Source: Paraburkholderia unamae (GTDB lineage: Bacteria > Pseudomonadota > Gammaproteobacteria > Burkholderiales > Burkholderiaceae). From it: a DNA stretch of 64,000 nt. Under the pieces are notes generated by a model. The model saw only the letters and a program-made list of their open reading frames with translations, was not told the DNA's origin and made no database searches. The DNA is taken from the NCBI RefSeq assembly GCF_003268775.1, contig NZ_QLSU01000008.1, positions 1-64,000 on the forward strand, written 5' to 3'. The translations under genes were made by a program, and so were the position numbers. Below are positions 43,701-51,573 of the stretch, one piece after another; the first letter of the stretch is position 1; the number at the start of each line of letters is the position of its first letter.

Positions 43701-44198
43701 ATGTTCTCCCTCTCCGACACCCTCCCCACCGACAAGCCCGCTCTCTACGAAACGCTCGCCGCGCAGGCGCGTTCGCTGATCGAAGGCGAAACCGACGTCA
43801 TCGCGAACGCGGCGAATTTCGCCTCGCTCGTGTTCCACTCGCTCGAAGGCCTGAACTGGGCGGGCTTCTACTCGTTCGACGGCACCGAGCTCGTGGTCGG
43901 GCCGTTCCAGGGCAAGCCCGCCTGCGTGCGCATCGCAATCGGCAAGGGCGTGTGCGGCACGGCGGCGGCCACGCGCCAAACCCAGGTCGTGCCCGACGTG
44001 CATGCGTTCCCTGGCCATATTGCGTGCGACTCGGCCTCGCAGTCGGAGATCGTCGTGCCGCTCGTCACGCCCGACGGCGAACTGATTGGCGTGTGGGACG
44101 TGGACAGCCCGCTGCTCGCGCGCTTCGACGAAGAAGACGCGAAGGGCATGGAGCTGCTGTGCCGCACGTTCATCCAGTACGGCTGGAAGCACGCCTGA
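43701..44198 (+). CDS. Free methionine-(R)-sulfoxide reductase (GAF domain, YebR/MsrC type)
   Basis: A 165-residue single GAF-domain enzyme that reduces free methionine-(R)-sulfoxide. Three cysteines fit the catalytic set: Cys75 (GKPACVRIA), Cys85 (GKGVCGTAA) and Cys109 (GHIACDSAS), with the same spacing (10 and 24) as the E. coli enzyme. LNWAGFYSFDG and PLVTPDGELIGVWDVDSP are conserved family blocks. The start ATG at 43701 is the only good candidate. It is a repair enzyme for oxidative damage and stands alone. Confidence 0.92.
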   Translation: MFSLSDTLPTDKPALYETLAAQARSLIEGETDVIANAANFASLVFHSLEGLNWAGFYSFDGTELVVGPFQGKPACVRIAIGKGVCGTAAATRQTQVVPDVHAFPGHIACDSASQSEIVVPLVTPDGELIGVWDVDSPLLARFDEEDAKGMELLCRTFIQYGWKHA

Positions 44199-44259
44199 GC
44201 ACGATATGAAAGCCGCCTTGCGTCGTCGATAAAACACGCCAGGCGGCACGCCGAAACGG

Positions 44260-45918
44260 CTAGATGGCGAGGATCGCCTGCTCCACGCGCTGCAAGACGT
44301 CGCCCCACGCGTCGCGCGTGCTCTGGCGGAAGATCCTGGCCGTCGGATACCACGGCGAGTCGTCGCGGTTTTTGAGCCAGCGCCAGCAGGCCGCGTAGCG
44401 CGACAGCACCCACACCGGCTTGCCGAGCGCGCCGGCCAGATGCGCCATCGACGTATCGACGGTAATCACGAGATCGAGGTTCGCGACGATCGCCGCGGTG
44501 TCGGCGAAATCGCGCACGTCGTCCATCGGGTCGAACGGGCGCGCTTCGGCGGGCAGATCGGCGATCTGCGGGCGCGTGGTCGCGCCCAGTTGCAGGCTGA
44601 CGAACGTCACGCCCGGTGTGCGCAAGAGCGGCGCGAACGAGCGCGCGTCGAGCGAGCGCCGCTGGTCGATGGCGTTCGAGGCCGCCTGGTCCTCGCGCGG
44701 ATGCCCCGCCCACACCAGACCGACCTTCAATGCGCCCGCGGGCAGGCGCGCACGCCACGCCTGGGCCTCATCGTCGCGTGCATGCAGATACGGCGCGCGC
44801 GCCGGAATCGTGGCGAGTGTCGTGCCGAAACGCATCGGCAGGCTCATCGTGAGGCACCAGTAGTCGTGGCCCTCGATGCGTCCCTCGCCGTTCAGCGGAA
44901 TCACGCGGTCGGCGCCCGCCAGGGTTTCAAAAAGCCGCGCCAGCGCCGGCGCGCACGCCACGCTCACCTGCGCCGCGCCCAATGCCTTGACCATCGGCAC
45001 GTAGCGGCAGAATTGCAGGCTGTCGCCCAGGCCCTGCTCGGGCCAGACCAGGATCGACTTGCCCGCGAGCGATTCGCCCCGCCATTGCGGATACGGCACC
45101 GGCGGGCGAGCCACGCCGCCCTCGCCGATCGAGGGCTCGTGACGCGCTTCATACAACGGCCAGGCTTCCTCATACGCGCCGAGACACAACAGCGGCAACG
45201 CCAGATTCGCGCGCGCCGCCGCGTAGTCGGGGCGCAGCGCGAGCGCGCGCCGGTAAGCCTCGATCGACGCCTCGACACGCCCCAGTTGCCACAACGCATT
45301 GCCGAGGTTGTTATGGACTTCGGCAATGCCGTCGTCGAGCGCCAGGGCGCGGCGACACGCGGCCTCGGAATCGGGCAGGCGGTTCATGTCCTTGTAGAGC
45401 AGGCCCAGGTTGTTCCATGCCGCGACATGATCCGGCCAACGGTCCAGCAGCGTGCGATACGCGGCCTCGGCCGCCGCGAGACGGCCAAGCCGCCACATCA
45501 GCACGCCCTGGTTGAGGAGCGCGCCGACGTCATGCGGATCGAGCGCTAGCGCACGGGCGAGCGTGGCCTCCGCTTCGTCCGTGCGCGCCTCGCGCATGAG
45601 CGTGAGCGCCAGATTGGAGAGCGCGCTCACGTCGTCGGGGCGTATCGACAGCACACGCCGGTAAGCGTGGCCGGCCGCCGCGAAGCGTCCGCGGCGGTAC
45701 AGCCAGGCGGCGAGATTGTGGTGTGCGTCGGCGAGCGCCTCGGTGTCGCCCGCAAGCGTGCGGGCCGCGAGTTCGAGCGCCTTCGCATTGGCGGGCTGGG
45801 CGTCCAGCACGCGCAGGAGCGCTTCGAGCGCCGCGTCGTGCCGCCCTTCGGCGTGCGCGGCCAAGGCGTCGCGCCATGCGTCGTCGGCTGGCCGTGCGGA
45901 ATCAGGCATAGGAGTCAT
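44260..45918 (-). CDS. Tetratricopeptide-repeat protein with C-terminal GT9-like domain
   Basis: A 552-residue protein. Residues about 15-265 form six to seven TPR units, as seen in repeats such as AWNNLGLLYKDMNRLPDSEAACRRAL and its neighbours. The C-terminal half has SILVWPEQGLGDSLQFCRYV and VITVDTSMAHLAGALGKPVWVLS, motifs of heptosyltransferase-like GT9 folds in which such fusion proteins may be glycosyltransferases or inactive relatives. No LPS or capsule genes are nearby. The start is uncertain between ATG 45918 and 45909; neither has a good Shine-Dalgarno sequence. Confidence 0.83.
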   Translation of the reverse strand: MTPMPDSARPADDAWRDALAAHAEGRHDAALEALLRVLDAQPANAKALELAARTLAGDTEALADAHHNLAAWLYRRGRFAAAGHAYRRVLSIRPDDVSALSNLALTLMREARTDEAEATLARALALDPHDVGALLNQGVLMWRLGRLAAAEAAYRTLLDRWPDHVAAWNNLGLLYKDMNRLPDSEAACRRALALDDGIAEVHNNLGNALWQLGRVEASIEAYRRALALRPDYAAARANLALPLLCLGAYEEAWPLYEARHEPSIGEGGVARPPVPYPQWRGESLAGKSILVWPEQGLGDSLQFCRYVPMVKALGAAQVSVACAPALARLFETLAGADRVIPLNGEGRIEGHDYWCLTMSLPMRFGTTLATIPARAPYLHARDDEAQAWRARLPAGALKVGLVWAGHPREDQAASNAIDQRRSLDARSFAPLLRTPGVTFVSLQLGATTRPQIADLPAEARPFDPMDDVRDFADTAAIVANLDLVITVDTSMAHLAGALGKPVWVLSRYAACWRWLKNRDDSPWYPTARIFRQSTRDAWGDVLQRVEQAILAI

Positions 45919-46097
45919 GGGGAATCTGGAATCGAGGCGCGCTCGGTGCGAAACCCGCAAACTTATCGCCGTCTCAAATGCACGGCCATCGCCCGACTCT
46001 GAAAGTGCGGGAGCACGCCCTTATACTGGCCGATCTCGTTCTCGTTCGCGCCAGACCTGCGCGAACCCATCCACCCGTTCCCGTTCGCGAGGTTGTC

Positions 46098-46508
46098 ATG
46101 CCGCTCGAAGGAAGCTGCCTGTGTGGCGCCGTTCGCTACGAAGCCGCGCGGCTTTCGTCGCCGATTGGACACTGCCATTGCGTCACCTGCCGCAAGGCCC
46201 AGGGCAGCGCCTATGCGAGCACCGCGCGCGTGATGCGCGAAGACTTCCGCTGGCTTGCGGGCGAGGAGCGGCTCACGCGCTACGAGTCGTCGGAGGGCAA
46301 GTTCCGCTACTTCTGCTCGACCTGCGGCAGTCATCTCATGGCCGAGCGCCCCGCGCAGCCGCACGTGATCCTGCGCGTGGCCACGCTGGACGACGACCCG
46401 GGCGCGCGCCCCGCCTTCCATATCTGGACCTCGCACGACGTGCCGTGGCTCACCGACGAAGGCGATACGCCGCACTATGCCGAATGGCCGACGCCGCCCG
46501 CCACCTGA
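46098..46508 (+). CDS. GFA-family zinc protein (glutathione-dependent formaldehyde-activating-like)
   Basis: A 136-residue protein with the GFA zinc-cluster pattern: Cys7 and Cys9 (SCLCGAVRY), Cys26, Cys28 and Cys31 (GHCHCVTCRK), and Cys73 and Cys76 (YFCSTCGSHL). Such proteins bind two zinc ions. The family is named for the Gfa enzyme that makes S-hydroxymethylglutathione, but most members have no confirmed activity. ATG 46098 is the first codon of the conserved part. It is divergent from the TPR gene. Confidence 0.9.
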   Translation: MPLEGSCLCGAVRYEAARLSSPIGHCHCVTCRKAQGSAYASTARVMREDFRWLAGEERLTRYESSEGKFRYFCSTCGSHLMAERPAQPHVILRVATLDDDPGARPAFHIWTSHDVPWLTDEGDTPHYAEWPTPPAT

Positions 46509-46541
46509 TGCCCGCGACCCGAAACCCGCCAGCCGGTTCGC

Positions 46542-47462
46542 TCAGGATGCCGAATCATCCTCGTGCGCATTCGCCTTGACGAAATCCACGAACGCGCGCA
46601 GCGGCGCGGGCAGGTGCCGCCGTCCCGGATAGTAGAGAAACGGCCCCGGAAACGACACCGCCCAGGTTTCGAACAAGGGCACGAGCGCCCCACGCTCGAA
46701 ATACGGCGCCAGCATCTCCTCGTACAGATGCACGATGCCGACGCCGTCGACCGCCATGCCAATCAGCAAGTCGAGCGCCGCGCCCGGGCGCACCACGAGC
46801 GGCGAGGGCGGATCGAGCCGCAGCATCTCGCCGTCGCGCTCGAAATACCAGAGCGGCATCGCGCCGCCCGCGAACTGCACGCGCAGGCACGCGTGCCCGA
46901 GCAGCTCGCGCGGATGCTCGGGCCGCCCGCGCGCCGCGAGATACGCGGGCGAGGCGCCGGTCGCGATGCGCTCCACGCGCGGGCCGATGGGAATCGCGAT
47001 CATGTCCTGCTCCAGCCGCTCGTCGTAGCGGATGCCCGCGTCGCAGCCAATCTCCAGCACGTCGACGAAGCCGTCCTCCACCACCACTTCCACGCGAATC
47101 TCGGGATAGGCGCGGTGAAACGGCGCGAGCACGCCCGGCAAGATGGTGCGCGCCGCGCTCGCGGGCACGTTGAGCTTGAGCGTGCCGGCCGGCTTCTCGC
47201 GATAGCCGTTGAGCACGTCGAGCGCGGCTTCCATTTCGCTAAAAAGCGGCGTGATCGATTCGAGCAGCCGCTGCCCCGCCTCGGTCGGCGCCACGCTGCG
47301 CGTGGTGCGATTCAGCAGCCGCAAGCCGAGCTTCGCCTCGAGCCGCCGCACGGCCGTGCTCAAGCTCGACGCCGAGACGCCGCCTGCGCGCGCGGCGTCG
47401 CGAAATCCGCCCGCCCGAGCCACCGAAACGAAAGCGGCCAGATCGTTCATTTCCATCGCCAT
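46542..47462 (-). CDS. LysR-family regulator, probably of the aldo/keto reductase gene
   Basis: A 306-residue LysR-type protein. The DNA-binding part starts MAMEMNDLAAFVSVARAGGF and has the VSASSLSTAVRRLEAKLG recognition helix; the effector domain has PAGTLKLNVPASAARTILPGVL typical of the CrgA/PgrR branch that responds to phenolics or quinones. It is divergent from the aldo/keto reductase gene, and a long dyad sits between them. This arrangement is the usual LysR target layout. Confidence 0.88.
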   Translation of the reverse strand: MAMEMNDLAAFVSVARAGGFRDAARAGGVSASSLSTAVRRLEAKLGLRLLNRTTRSVAPTEAGQRLLESITPLFSEMEAALDVLNGYREKPAGTLKLNVPASAARTILPGVLAPFHRAYPEIRVEVVVEDGFVDVLEIGCDAGIRYDERLEQDMIAIPIGPRVERIATGASPAYLAARGRPEHPRELLGHACLRVQFAGGAMPLWYFERDGEMLRLDPPSPLVVRPGAALDLLIGMAVDGVGIVHLYEEMLAPYFERGALVPLFETWAVSFPGPFLYYPGRRHLPAPLRAFVDFVKANAHEDDSAS

Positions 47463-47536
47463 CAGTCACCTGCTCCCGTTACACGCGCCCGTTACTCGCG
47501 CCCGTCGGCCGCACTGTGCAATATTTCGCACAGCCT

Positions 47537-47571
47537 GTTCGAATCAGATGGGATTATCGGACAATTCGAAC
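47537..47571. promoter_or_regulatory. Wide inverted repeat between LysR and aldo/keto reductase genes
   Basis: GTTCGAAT (47537-47544) and ATTCGAAC (47564-47571) are exact reverse complements, 27 bases apart from start to start. The GATTATC between them adds AT-rich character. The pair lies 48-82 bases upstream of the reductase start, a fitting position for a LysR tetramer binding to two half-sites. Confidence 0.55.
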
Positions 47572-47618
47572 GCGCCCATACTGCGGTCATTCATCGATTC
47601 GCCAACCAGGAGATCGCA

Positions 47619-48527
47619 ATGCCGAACCGCAAACCCGCCCCCACGTATGAACTGGCCGGCCGCCAGGTGAACCGCATGGGCTACGGCGCCATGCAACTGG
47701 CCGGTCCCGGCGTGTTCGGGCCGCCCAGGGACCGCGCGCAGGCCGTTGCGGTGCTGCGCGAAGCCATGACACTGGGCGTGGACCACATCGACACGAGCGA
47801 CTTCTACGGCCCGCACGTGACGAACCAGATCATCCGCGAGGCGCTGCATCCGTACGCGGAGAACCTCACGATCGTCACGAAGGTGGGCGCCGTGCGCGAC
47901 GACAAGGGCGCGTGGCTGCCCGCGCTCGAACCCGCCGACATCGAGCGCGCCGTGCAGGACAACCTGCGCAACCTCGGGCTCGATGCGCTCGACGTGGTGA
48001 ACCTGCGCATCATGGGCGACGTGCACAAGCCCGCCGAGGGGCCGGTCGAAAAGCAGGTCGAGACCCTGGCCCGCTTGCGCGAACGCGGACTCGTGCGCAA
48101 CGTCGGCATCTCGAACGCCACGGCCGCGCAGATCGCGGCGGCGCAGCGCATCGTGCCGATCGTGTGCGTGCAGAACCACTACAACCTCGTTCACCGCGCC
48201 GACGACGCGCTCATCGACGCGCTGGCCGCGCAGGGCATCGCCTACGTGCCGTTCTTTCCGCTGGGCGGTTTCTCGCCGATCCAGTCGTCGGCGCTATCGT
48301 CGCTGGCCGCACGCCTCGAAGTCACGCCGATGGCGCTTGCGCTCGCCTGGCTGCTGCGCCGCTCGCCCAATATCCTGCTGATTCCGGGCACGTCGACGCT
48401 CGCGCACCTGCGCGAGAACGTGGCGGCCGCCCGGCTCGATCTCACGGACGCGGTGCTGGCCGAGCTGGACGCGATTGGCCGCGAATCGGGCGACGATGGC
48501 GCAGGCGGCGCGAACGCGCACGCCTGA
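47619..48527 (+). CDS. Aldo/keto reductase family oxidoreductase
   Basis: A 302-residue NADPH-dependent (beta/alpha)8 enzyme. The conserved catalytic region is GVDHIDTSDFYGPHVTNQ (Asp and Tyr), followed by LTIVTKVGAVR (Lys) and the substrate/cofactor end FFPLGGFSPIQ and LLIPGTSTLAHLRENV. The usual His of the tetrad position is replaced: the strand reads VVNLRIMG where the family often has His, as in the YajO/pyridoxal reductase-like subgroup. CAGGAG precedes ATG 47619. It is divergent from its presumed LysR regulator. The substrate is not known. Confidence 0.87.
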   Translation: MPNRKPAPTYELAGRQVNRMGYGAMQLAGPGVFGPPRDRAQAVAVLREAMTLGVDHIDTSDFYGPHVTNQIIREALHPYAENLTIVTKVGAVRDDKGAWLPALEPADIERAVQDNLRNLGLDALDVVNLRIMGDVHKPAEGPVEKQVETLARLRERGLVRNVGISNATAAQIAAAQRIVPIVCVQNHYNLVHRADDALIDALAAQGIAYVPFFPLGGFSPIQSSALSSLAARLEVTPMALALAWLLRRSPNILLIPGTSTLAHLRENVAAARLDLTDAVLAELDAIGRESGDDGAGGANAHA

Positions 48528-48530
48528 GCG

Positions 48531-49436
48531 TCACGCCGCCTCGGCCGGGGCGAGCTTCGCCGCCAGCGCGTCGCGAATGAGCGCGACGGGCCGCACGAGG
48601 CGCCCCGGCAGCGCCCCGTGCACGAGCCACACGTTGAGCCCCGAGCGAAAGTCGGTCGCATCGACGACTTGCAACTGCTCGCGCAGCGGGCTGCGCGCGA
48701 GCGCCTGCGGAGCGGCAAGGCCGATGCCCATGCCCCGCGCGACCAGCGAAAGCTGCAACTCGGAGCCGAACGCCTCCACCGCGACGTTGAACGGCAGGCC
48801 CGCCATGCCCATCGCGCGGCTCAGCGCCGAGCGCATCCCGCAACCGTCCTGATTGAGCACCCACGGATGATGCGCGAGCGCGGCGAGCGTCGTGGGTTCC
48901 TCGGGCAAGCCGAACGAGCGCGCCACGACCACGAGGGTCGGCGTGTAGCCCAGTTGCATCGCCACGACGCCTTCGGGCGGTCCGAGCGCGGCGGGCAGCA
49001 GCACGACGGCGGCGTCGAGCCGCGCACGCGCGACTTCGTCGAGCAGCCCCGGCGACCAGCCCGCGCGCACGCGCAACGTGAGCTTCGGATACTCGCTGCG
49101 CAACCGGTCCACGGGCTGCTCGAGCGCCAGTTCCGAGAGAAACGGCGGCACGCCGAGCTTGAGCTCGCCCGCCGGCTCGCTTTCCGGCGAGGCCACGGCC
49201 AGCAGATCGTCCACCGCGCTCAGGACCGTGCGCGCGAGGCCATACACCTCGTTGCCTGCGGCCGTGGGCTTGAGCGGCTTGCTCTGCCGGTCGAGCAGTT
49301 CGATGCCGAGCGTCGTCTCCAGGTTCTGCACGCGGCGCGTGAGGCCCGGCTGCGTGAGGAACAGCTTCTCCGAAGCCCGCACGAGCGACCCGCTCTCGAC
49401 CACCGCCACAAACGCTTCCAGATCTCGCGTGTTCAC
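48531..49436 (-). CDS. LysR-family regulator divergent from an MFS exporter
   Basis: A 301-residue LysR-type regulator. The winged helix is MNTRDLEAFVAVVESGSLVRA with LFLTQPGLTRRVQNLETTLG, and the effector domain shows GELKLGVPPFLSELALEQPVDRL. It ends three bases after the aldo/keto reductase stop in the opposite direction, so the two are convergent. Its likely target is the divergent MFS gene across 94 bases, which contain a perfect palindrome. Confidence 0.88.
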   Translation of the reverse strand: MNTRDLEAFVAVVESGSLVRASEKLFLTQPGLTRRVQNLETTLGIELLDRQSKPLKPTAAGNEVYGLARTVLSAVDDLLAVASPESEPAGELKLGVPPFLSELALEQPVDRLRSEYPKLTLRVRAGWSPGLLDEVARARLDAAVVLLPAALGPPEGVVAMQLGYTPTLVVVARSFGLPEEPTTLAALAHHPWVLNQDGCGMRSALSRAMGMAGLPFNVAVEAFGSELQLSLVARGMGIGLAAPQALARSPLREQLQVVDATDFRSGLNVWLVHGALPGRLVRPVALIRDALAAKLAPAEAA

Positions 49437-49453
49437 AACAACTCCGCATAAAG

Positions 49454-49467
49454 ATTATCGCGATAAT
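49454..49467. promoter_or_regulatory. 14-bp perfect palindrome in the LysR/MFS intergenic region
   Basis: ATTATCGCGATAAT reads the same on both strands and starts 18 bases from the LysR start and 64 bases from the MFS start. LysR operators are usually AT-rich dyads of this size. It is the only symmetric element in the 94-base gap and the best candidate operator. Confidence 0.6.
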
Positions 49468-49530
49468 TCAATTGTCGCATAACGTGACGCTGCCTACGAT
49501 AACCGGAACGCCACAATCCGGAGCCCTTCG

Positions 49531-50811
49531 ATGGAGCAGCCCGCCGAAACCTGCACGCGCGTTTTGACACGCACCGATGTATCCGCCAGCCCCGCCACCC
49601 AAGCCACGCTCACGCTGCCGATGACGCTTTTCTTCGCGGCGGCCGTCGGCGTGATCGTCGTGAATCTGTCGGCGGCGCAACCGCTCGCGGGGCTGGTGAG
49701 CCATACGCTGAACCTGCCGCCCGGCTTCGTCGGCGCAGTTGCCATGCTGCCGCAGTTGGGGTACGCGGCGGGCTTGCTGCTGCTCGTGCCGCTGTGCGAC
49801 CTGCTGGAAAACCGCCGGTTGATCTTCCGCACGCTCATGGCCTGCGCAGCGTTTCTCGCACTTGCGGCGCTCGCCCACTCGGGAGCGCTTTTTCTCGCCG
49901 CCGTGTTTTTCGCGGGCGCGACGTCGAGCGTGATCCAGATGCTCGTGCCGATGGCCGCGTCCATGGCGCCCGAAAGCCAGCGCGGGCGGGCCGTGGGCAA
50001 CGTGATGAGCGGCCTGATGCTGGGCATTCTGCTGTCGCGGCCGCTCGCGAGCCTGATTGCCGGGTCGCTCGGCTGGCGTGCGTTCTACGGCATCGAGGCG
50101 GGCGCGGATGCCCTGCTTGCCCTCGTCCTCGTGCTGCGCATGCCGCGCCGCGCGCCGGCCGTCACCGCGCGCTACGCCGACCTGCTTTATTCACTCTGGA
50201 CGCTCCTGCGCACCGAGCCCGTCCTGCGGCGCAGCGCGTTTCTCGCGGCGGTGGCGCTCGGCGCATTCTCGGCGTTCTGGACGGCGATCGCCCTGCGCCT
50301 CGCCCAGCCGCCGTTTTCGCTCGGCATGAGCGGCATTGCGGCGTTCGCGCTGGCCGGGGCGAGCGGCGCCATCGTCACGCCCGTGGCGGGCCGGCTCGGC
50401 GATCGCAACGCGGAACGCGCCACCCAGTACGCCGCTCACGCGACCATGCTCGCCGCCGTGCTGCTGCTGGGCGTGGCGGGCGCCGGTTGGGGCGGCTTTT
50501 CTCCCGCCGCGCATCCCACGCTCGCGCTCGGCCTGCTCGTGGCCGGCGCCGCGGCGCTCGACGCGGGCGTCATCGCCGACCAGACGCTCGGACGGCGCGC
50601 GATCAACCTGCTCAACCCCGCCGCGCGAGGCCGGTTGAACGCGATTTTCGTGGGGATGTTCTTTATCGGCGGCGCGGCCGGGGCGCTCATGGCGGGCGCG
50701 GCGTGGGCTTGGGCGCGCTGGAGCGGCGTGTGCGCCGTCGCGCTCGCGTTCACGCTCGTGCTGATCGCGCTCGGCTTCGTTTATCGCGCTGCGCCGCTCG
50801 CAAGCGAATAG
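49531..50811 (+). CDS. MFS transporter (drug:H+ antiporter-like)
   Basis: A 426-residue membrane protein with about 12 hydrophobic helices. The N-terminal segment SAAQPLAGLVSHTLNLPPGFVG and the loop PLCDLLENRRLIFRTLM (motif A form) fit the MFS drug-efflux branch often annotated YnfM/YtbD-like. The second half has GRLGDRNAERATQY. Being next to a divergent LysR regulator suggests inducible export of a metabolite or drug. The start ATG 49531 is unambiguous. The substrate is unknown. Confidence 0.85.
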   Translation: MEQPAETCTRVLTRTDVSASPATQATLTLPMTLFFAAAVGVIVVNLSAAQPLAGLVSHTLNLPPGFVGAVAMLPQLGYAAGLLLLVPLCDLLENRRLIFRTLMACAAFLALAALAHSGALFLAAVFFAGATSSVIQMLVPMAASMAPESQRGRAVGNVMSGLMLGILLSRPLASLIAGSLGWRAFYGIEAGADALLALVLVLRMPRRAPAVTARYADLLYSLWTLLRTEPVLRRSAFLAAVALGAFSAFWTAIALRLAQPPFSLGMSGIAAFALAGASGAIVTPVAGRLGDRNAERATQYAAHATMLAAVLLLGVAGAGWGGFSPAAHPTLALGLLVAGAAALDAGVIADQTLGRRAINLLNPAARGRLNAIFVGMFFIGGAAGALMAGAAWAWARWSGVCAVALAFTLVLIALGFVYRAAPLASE

Positions 50812-50858
50812 CGGCTCGCTCGGGGAACCGGACGGTTCGCGAAGCGCGCAAACGAAAA

Positions 50859-50887
50859 AGCCGCGGCTGATTTCAGCCGCGGCTCTT
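50859..50887 (+). terminator. Strong hairpin terminator after the MFS gene
   Basis: AGCCGCGGCTGA (50859-50870) pairs with TCAGCCGCGGCT (50873-50884), preceded by AAAAA and followed by CTT. The stem is perfect over 12 bp with a 2-base apparent loop, so the last pairs will open into a 4-base loop. It could act in both directions. It is about 50 bases after the MFS stop. Confidence 0.7.
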
Positions 50888-50972
50888 GTATTGGTCACGC
50901 ATTACCATCCGGACACGAACCAAAGCGCCTGACGAACTCCCCGGAGAATCCGTCAAGCGGGCAGCGAGGCGC

Positions 50973-51197
50973 TCACGCTTGCTGATCCGATCCGTCCGCA
51001 GGTTGCGCGGTGTTGTCGTCGGCGGGCTTTTCGTCTTCCTTCTTCTCGACGAGTTGCTCCACCTCTTTCGCGCCTTCGAAGCCCGCGACCGCTGCGGCCG
51101 CTTTCGTCAGGAAGCCCGCGTTCGGATCGAGCTTCTCAGCCCCTTCGACAGCCGCCACTGCGCCGGCGATTTCACCCACCTTGTCCAGAATGCCCAT
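50973..51197 (-). CDS. Small acidic hypothetical protein, 74 residues
   Basis: A 74-residue protein starting MGILDKVGEIAGAVAAVEGA and rich in Ala, Glu and Asp, with a charged tail (VEKKEDEKPADDNTAQ). GGAGGGG lies six bases upstream of ATG 51197, a strong initiation signal. It has no membrane segment or Cys. It may be an alpha-helical stress protein or chaperone-like peptide; I do not recognise the family. Its transcript would be divergent from the LysE region. Confidence 0.62.
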   Translation of the reverse strand: MGILDKVGEIAGAVAAVEGAEKLDPNAGFLTKAAAAVAGFEGAKEVEQLVEKKEDEKPADDNTAQPADGSDQQA

Positions 51198-51371
51198 TTG
51201 ACCCCTCCAGTTGAACCCGGCTTGCGGGCTGACGAGGCGATGGCTCGCCTCCCGTGCGCCGCACATCCGATCCAGCGAGCGCGCCGCTTCATTGTGTGCC
51301 TGCGCAATGACAGCGGCAACCACCAACTCATTAATCTGACAATGATTAACGATACTGAGACCGCTGATTTG

Positions 51372-51400
51372 TTGCGATGCGTCAATCGTTTGACTATACT
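51372..51400 (+). promoter_or_regulatory. Sigma-70-like promoter before the small-RNA candidate
   Basis: TTGCGA (51372-51377) and TATACT (51395-51400) are separated by exactly 17 bases and closely match the -35 and -10 consensus TTGACA and TATAAT. The predicted start is near 51406-51408. It is the best promoter-like sequence I found in this window apart from the TetR-controlled one at 55521. Confidence 0.65.
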
Positions 51401-51406
51401 GAATTC

Positions 51407-51465
51407 GTCTCCTCCATGTCTCCCTGGCATGGTTCAAGCCCGCTTCGGTTGCGGGCTTTTCTTTA
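51407..51465 (+). ncRNA. Candidate 60-nt small RNA with anti-Shine-Dalgarno stem-loop
   Basis: From the predicted start to the terminator is about 60 bases. A first hairpin (51414-51434) pairs CCATGTC with GGCATGG (one G-U pair) and exposes the loop TCTCCCT, which could pair with Shine-Dalgarno sequences; CTCCTCC lies just before it. A second hairpin, AGCCCGC/GCGGGCT (51439-51459), ends in TTTCTTT and is a clear Rho-independent terminator. The layout resembles short Hfq-type sRNAs with CU-rich loops such as the cuckoo or CcsR families, but the match is by pattern only. It might instead be a leader/attenuator for the LysE gene. Confidence 0.55.
51439..51465 (+). terminator. Rho-independent terminator of the small-RNA candidate
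   Basis: A 7-bp stem, AGCCCGC with GCGGGCT, 7-base loop TTCGGTT, followed by TTTCTTT. It is one of the few hairpins in the window with a clear U-rich tail on the plus strand. No protein gene precedes it on this strand within 600 bases. Confidence 0.8.
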
Positions 51466-51573
51466 TCCGCCTCCCCACCGTTCAGCCGTTGCTTCCCCAA
51501 GCGCCGGACCCAGGCCCGTGCCCGCCACTGGCATAATCGCGGGTTCCCCTGTCTCTTATTCCTGGCTGCTGCA

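Larger units (their letters stand above)
51198..51573. other. 376-base region without a protein gene (holds a small-RNA candidate)
   Basis: No open frame with an acceptable start was recognised. It holds the upstream region of the small acidic gene, an AT-rich tract near 51320-51360 with GATTAA-type motifs, the promoter at 51372-51400 and the hairpins described separately, then about 110 bases of GC-rich sequence to the LysE start. Confidence 0.6.
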
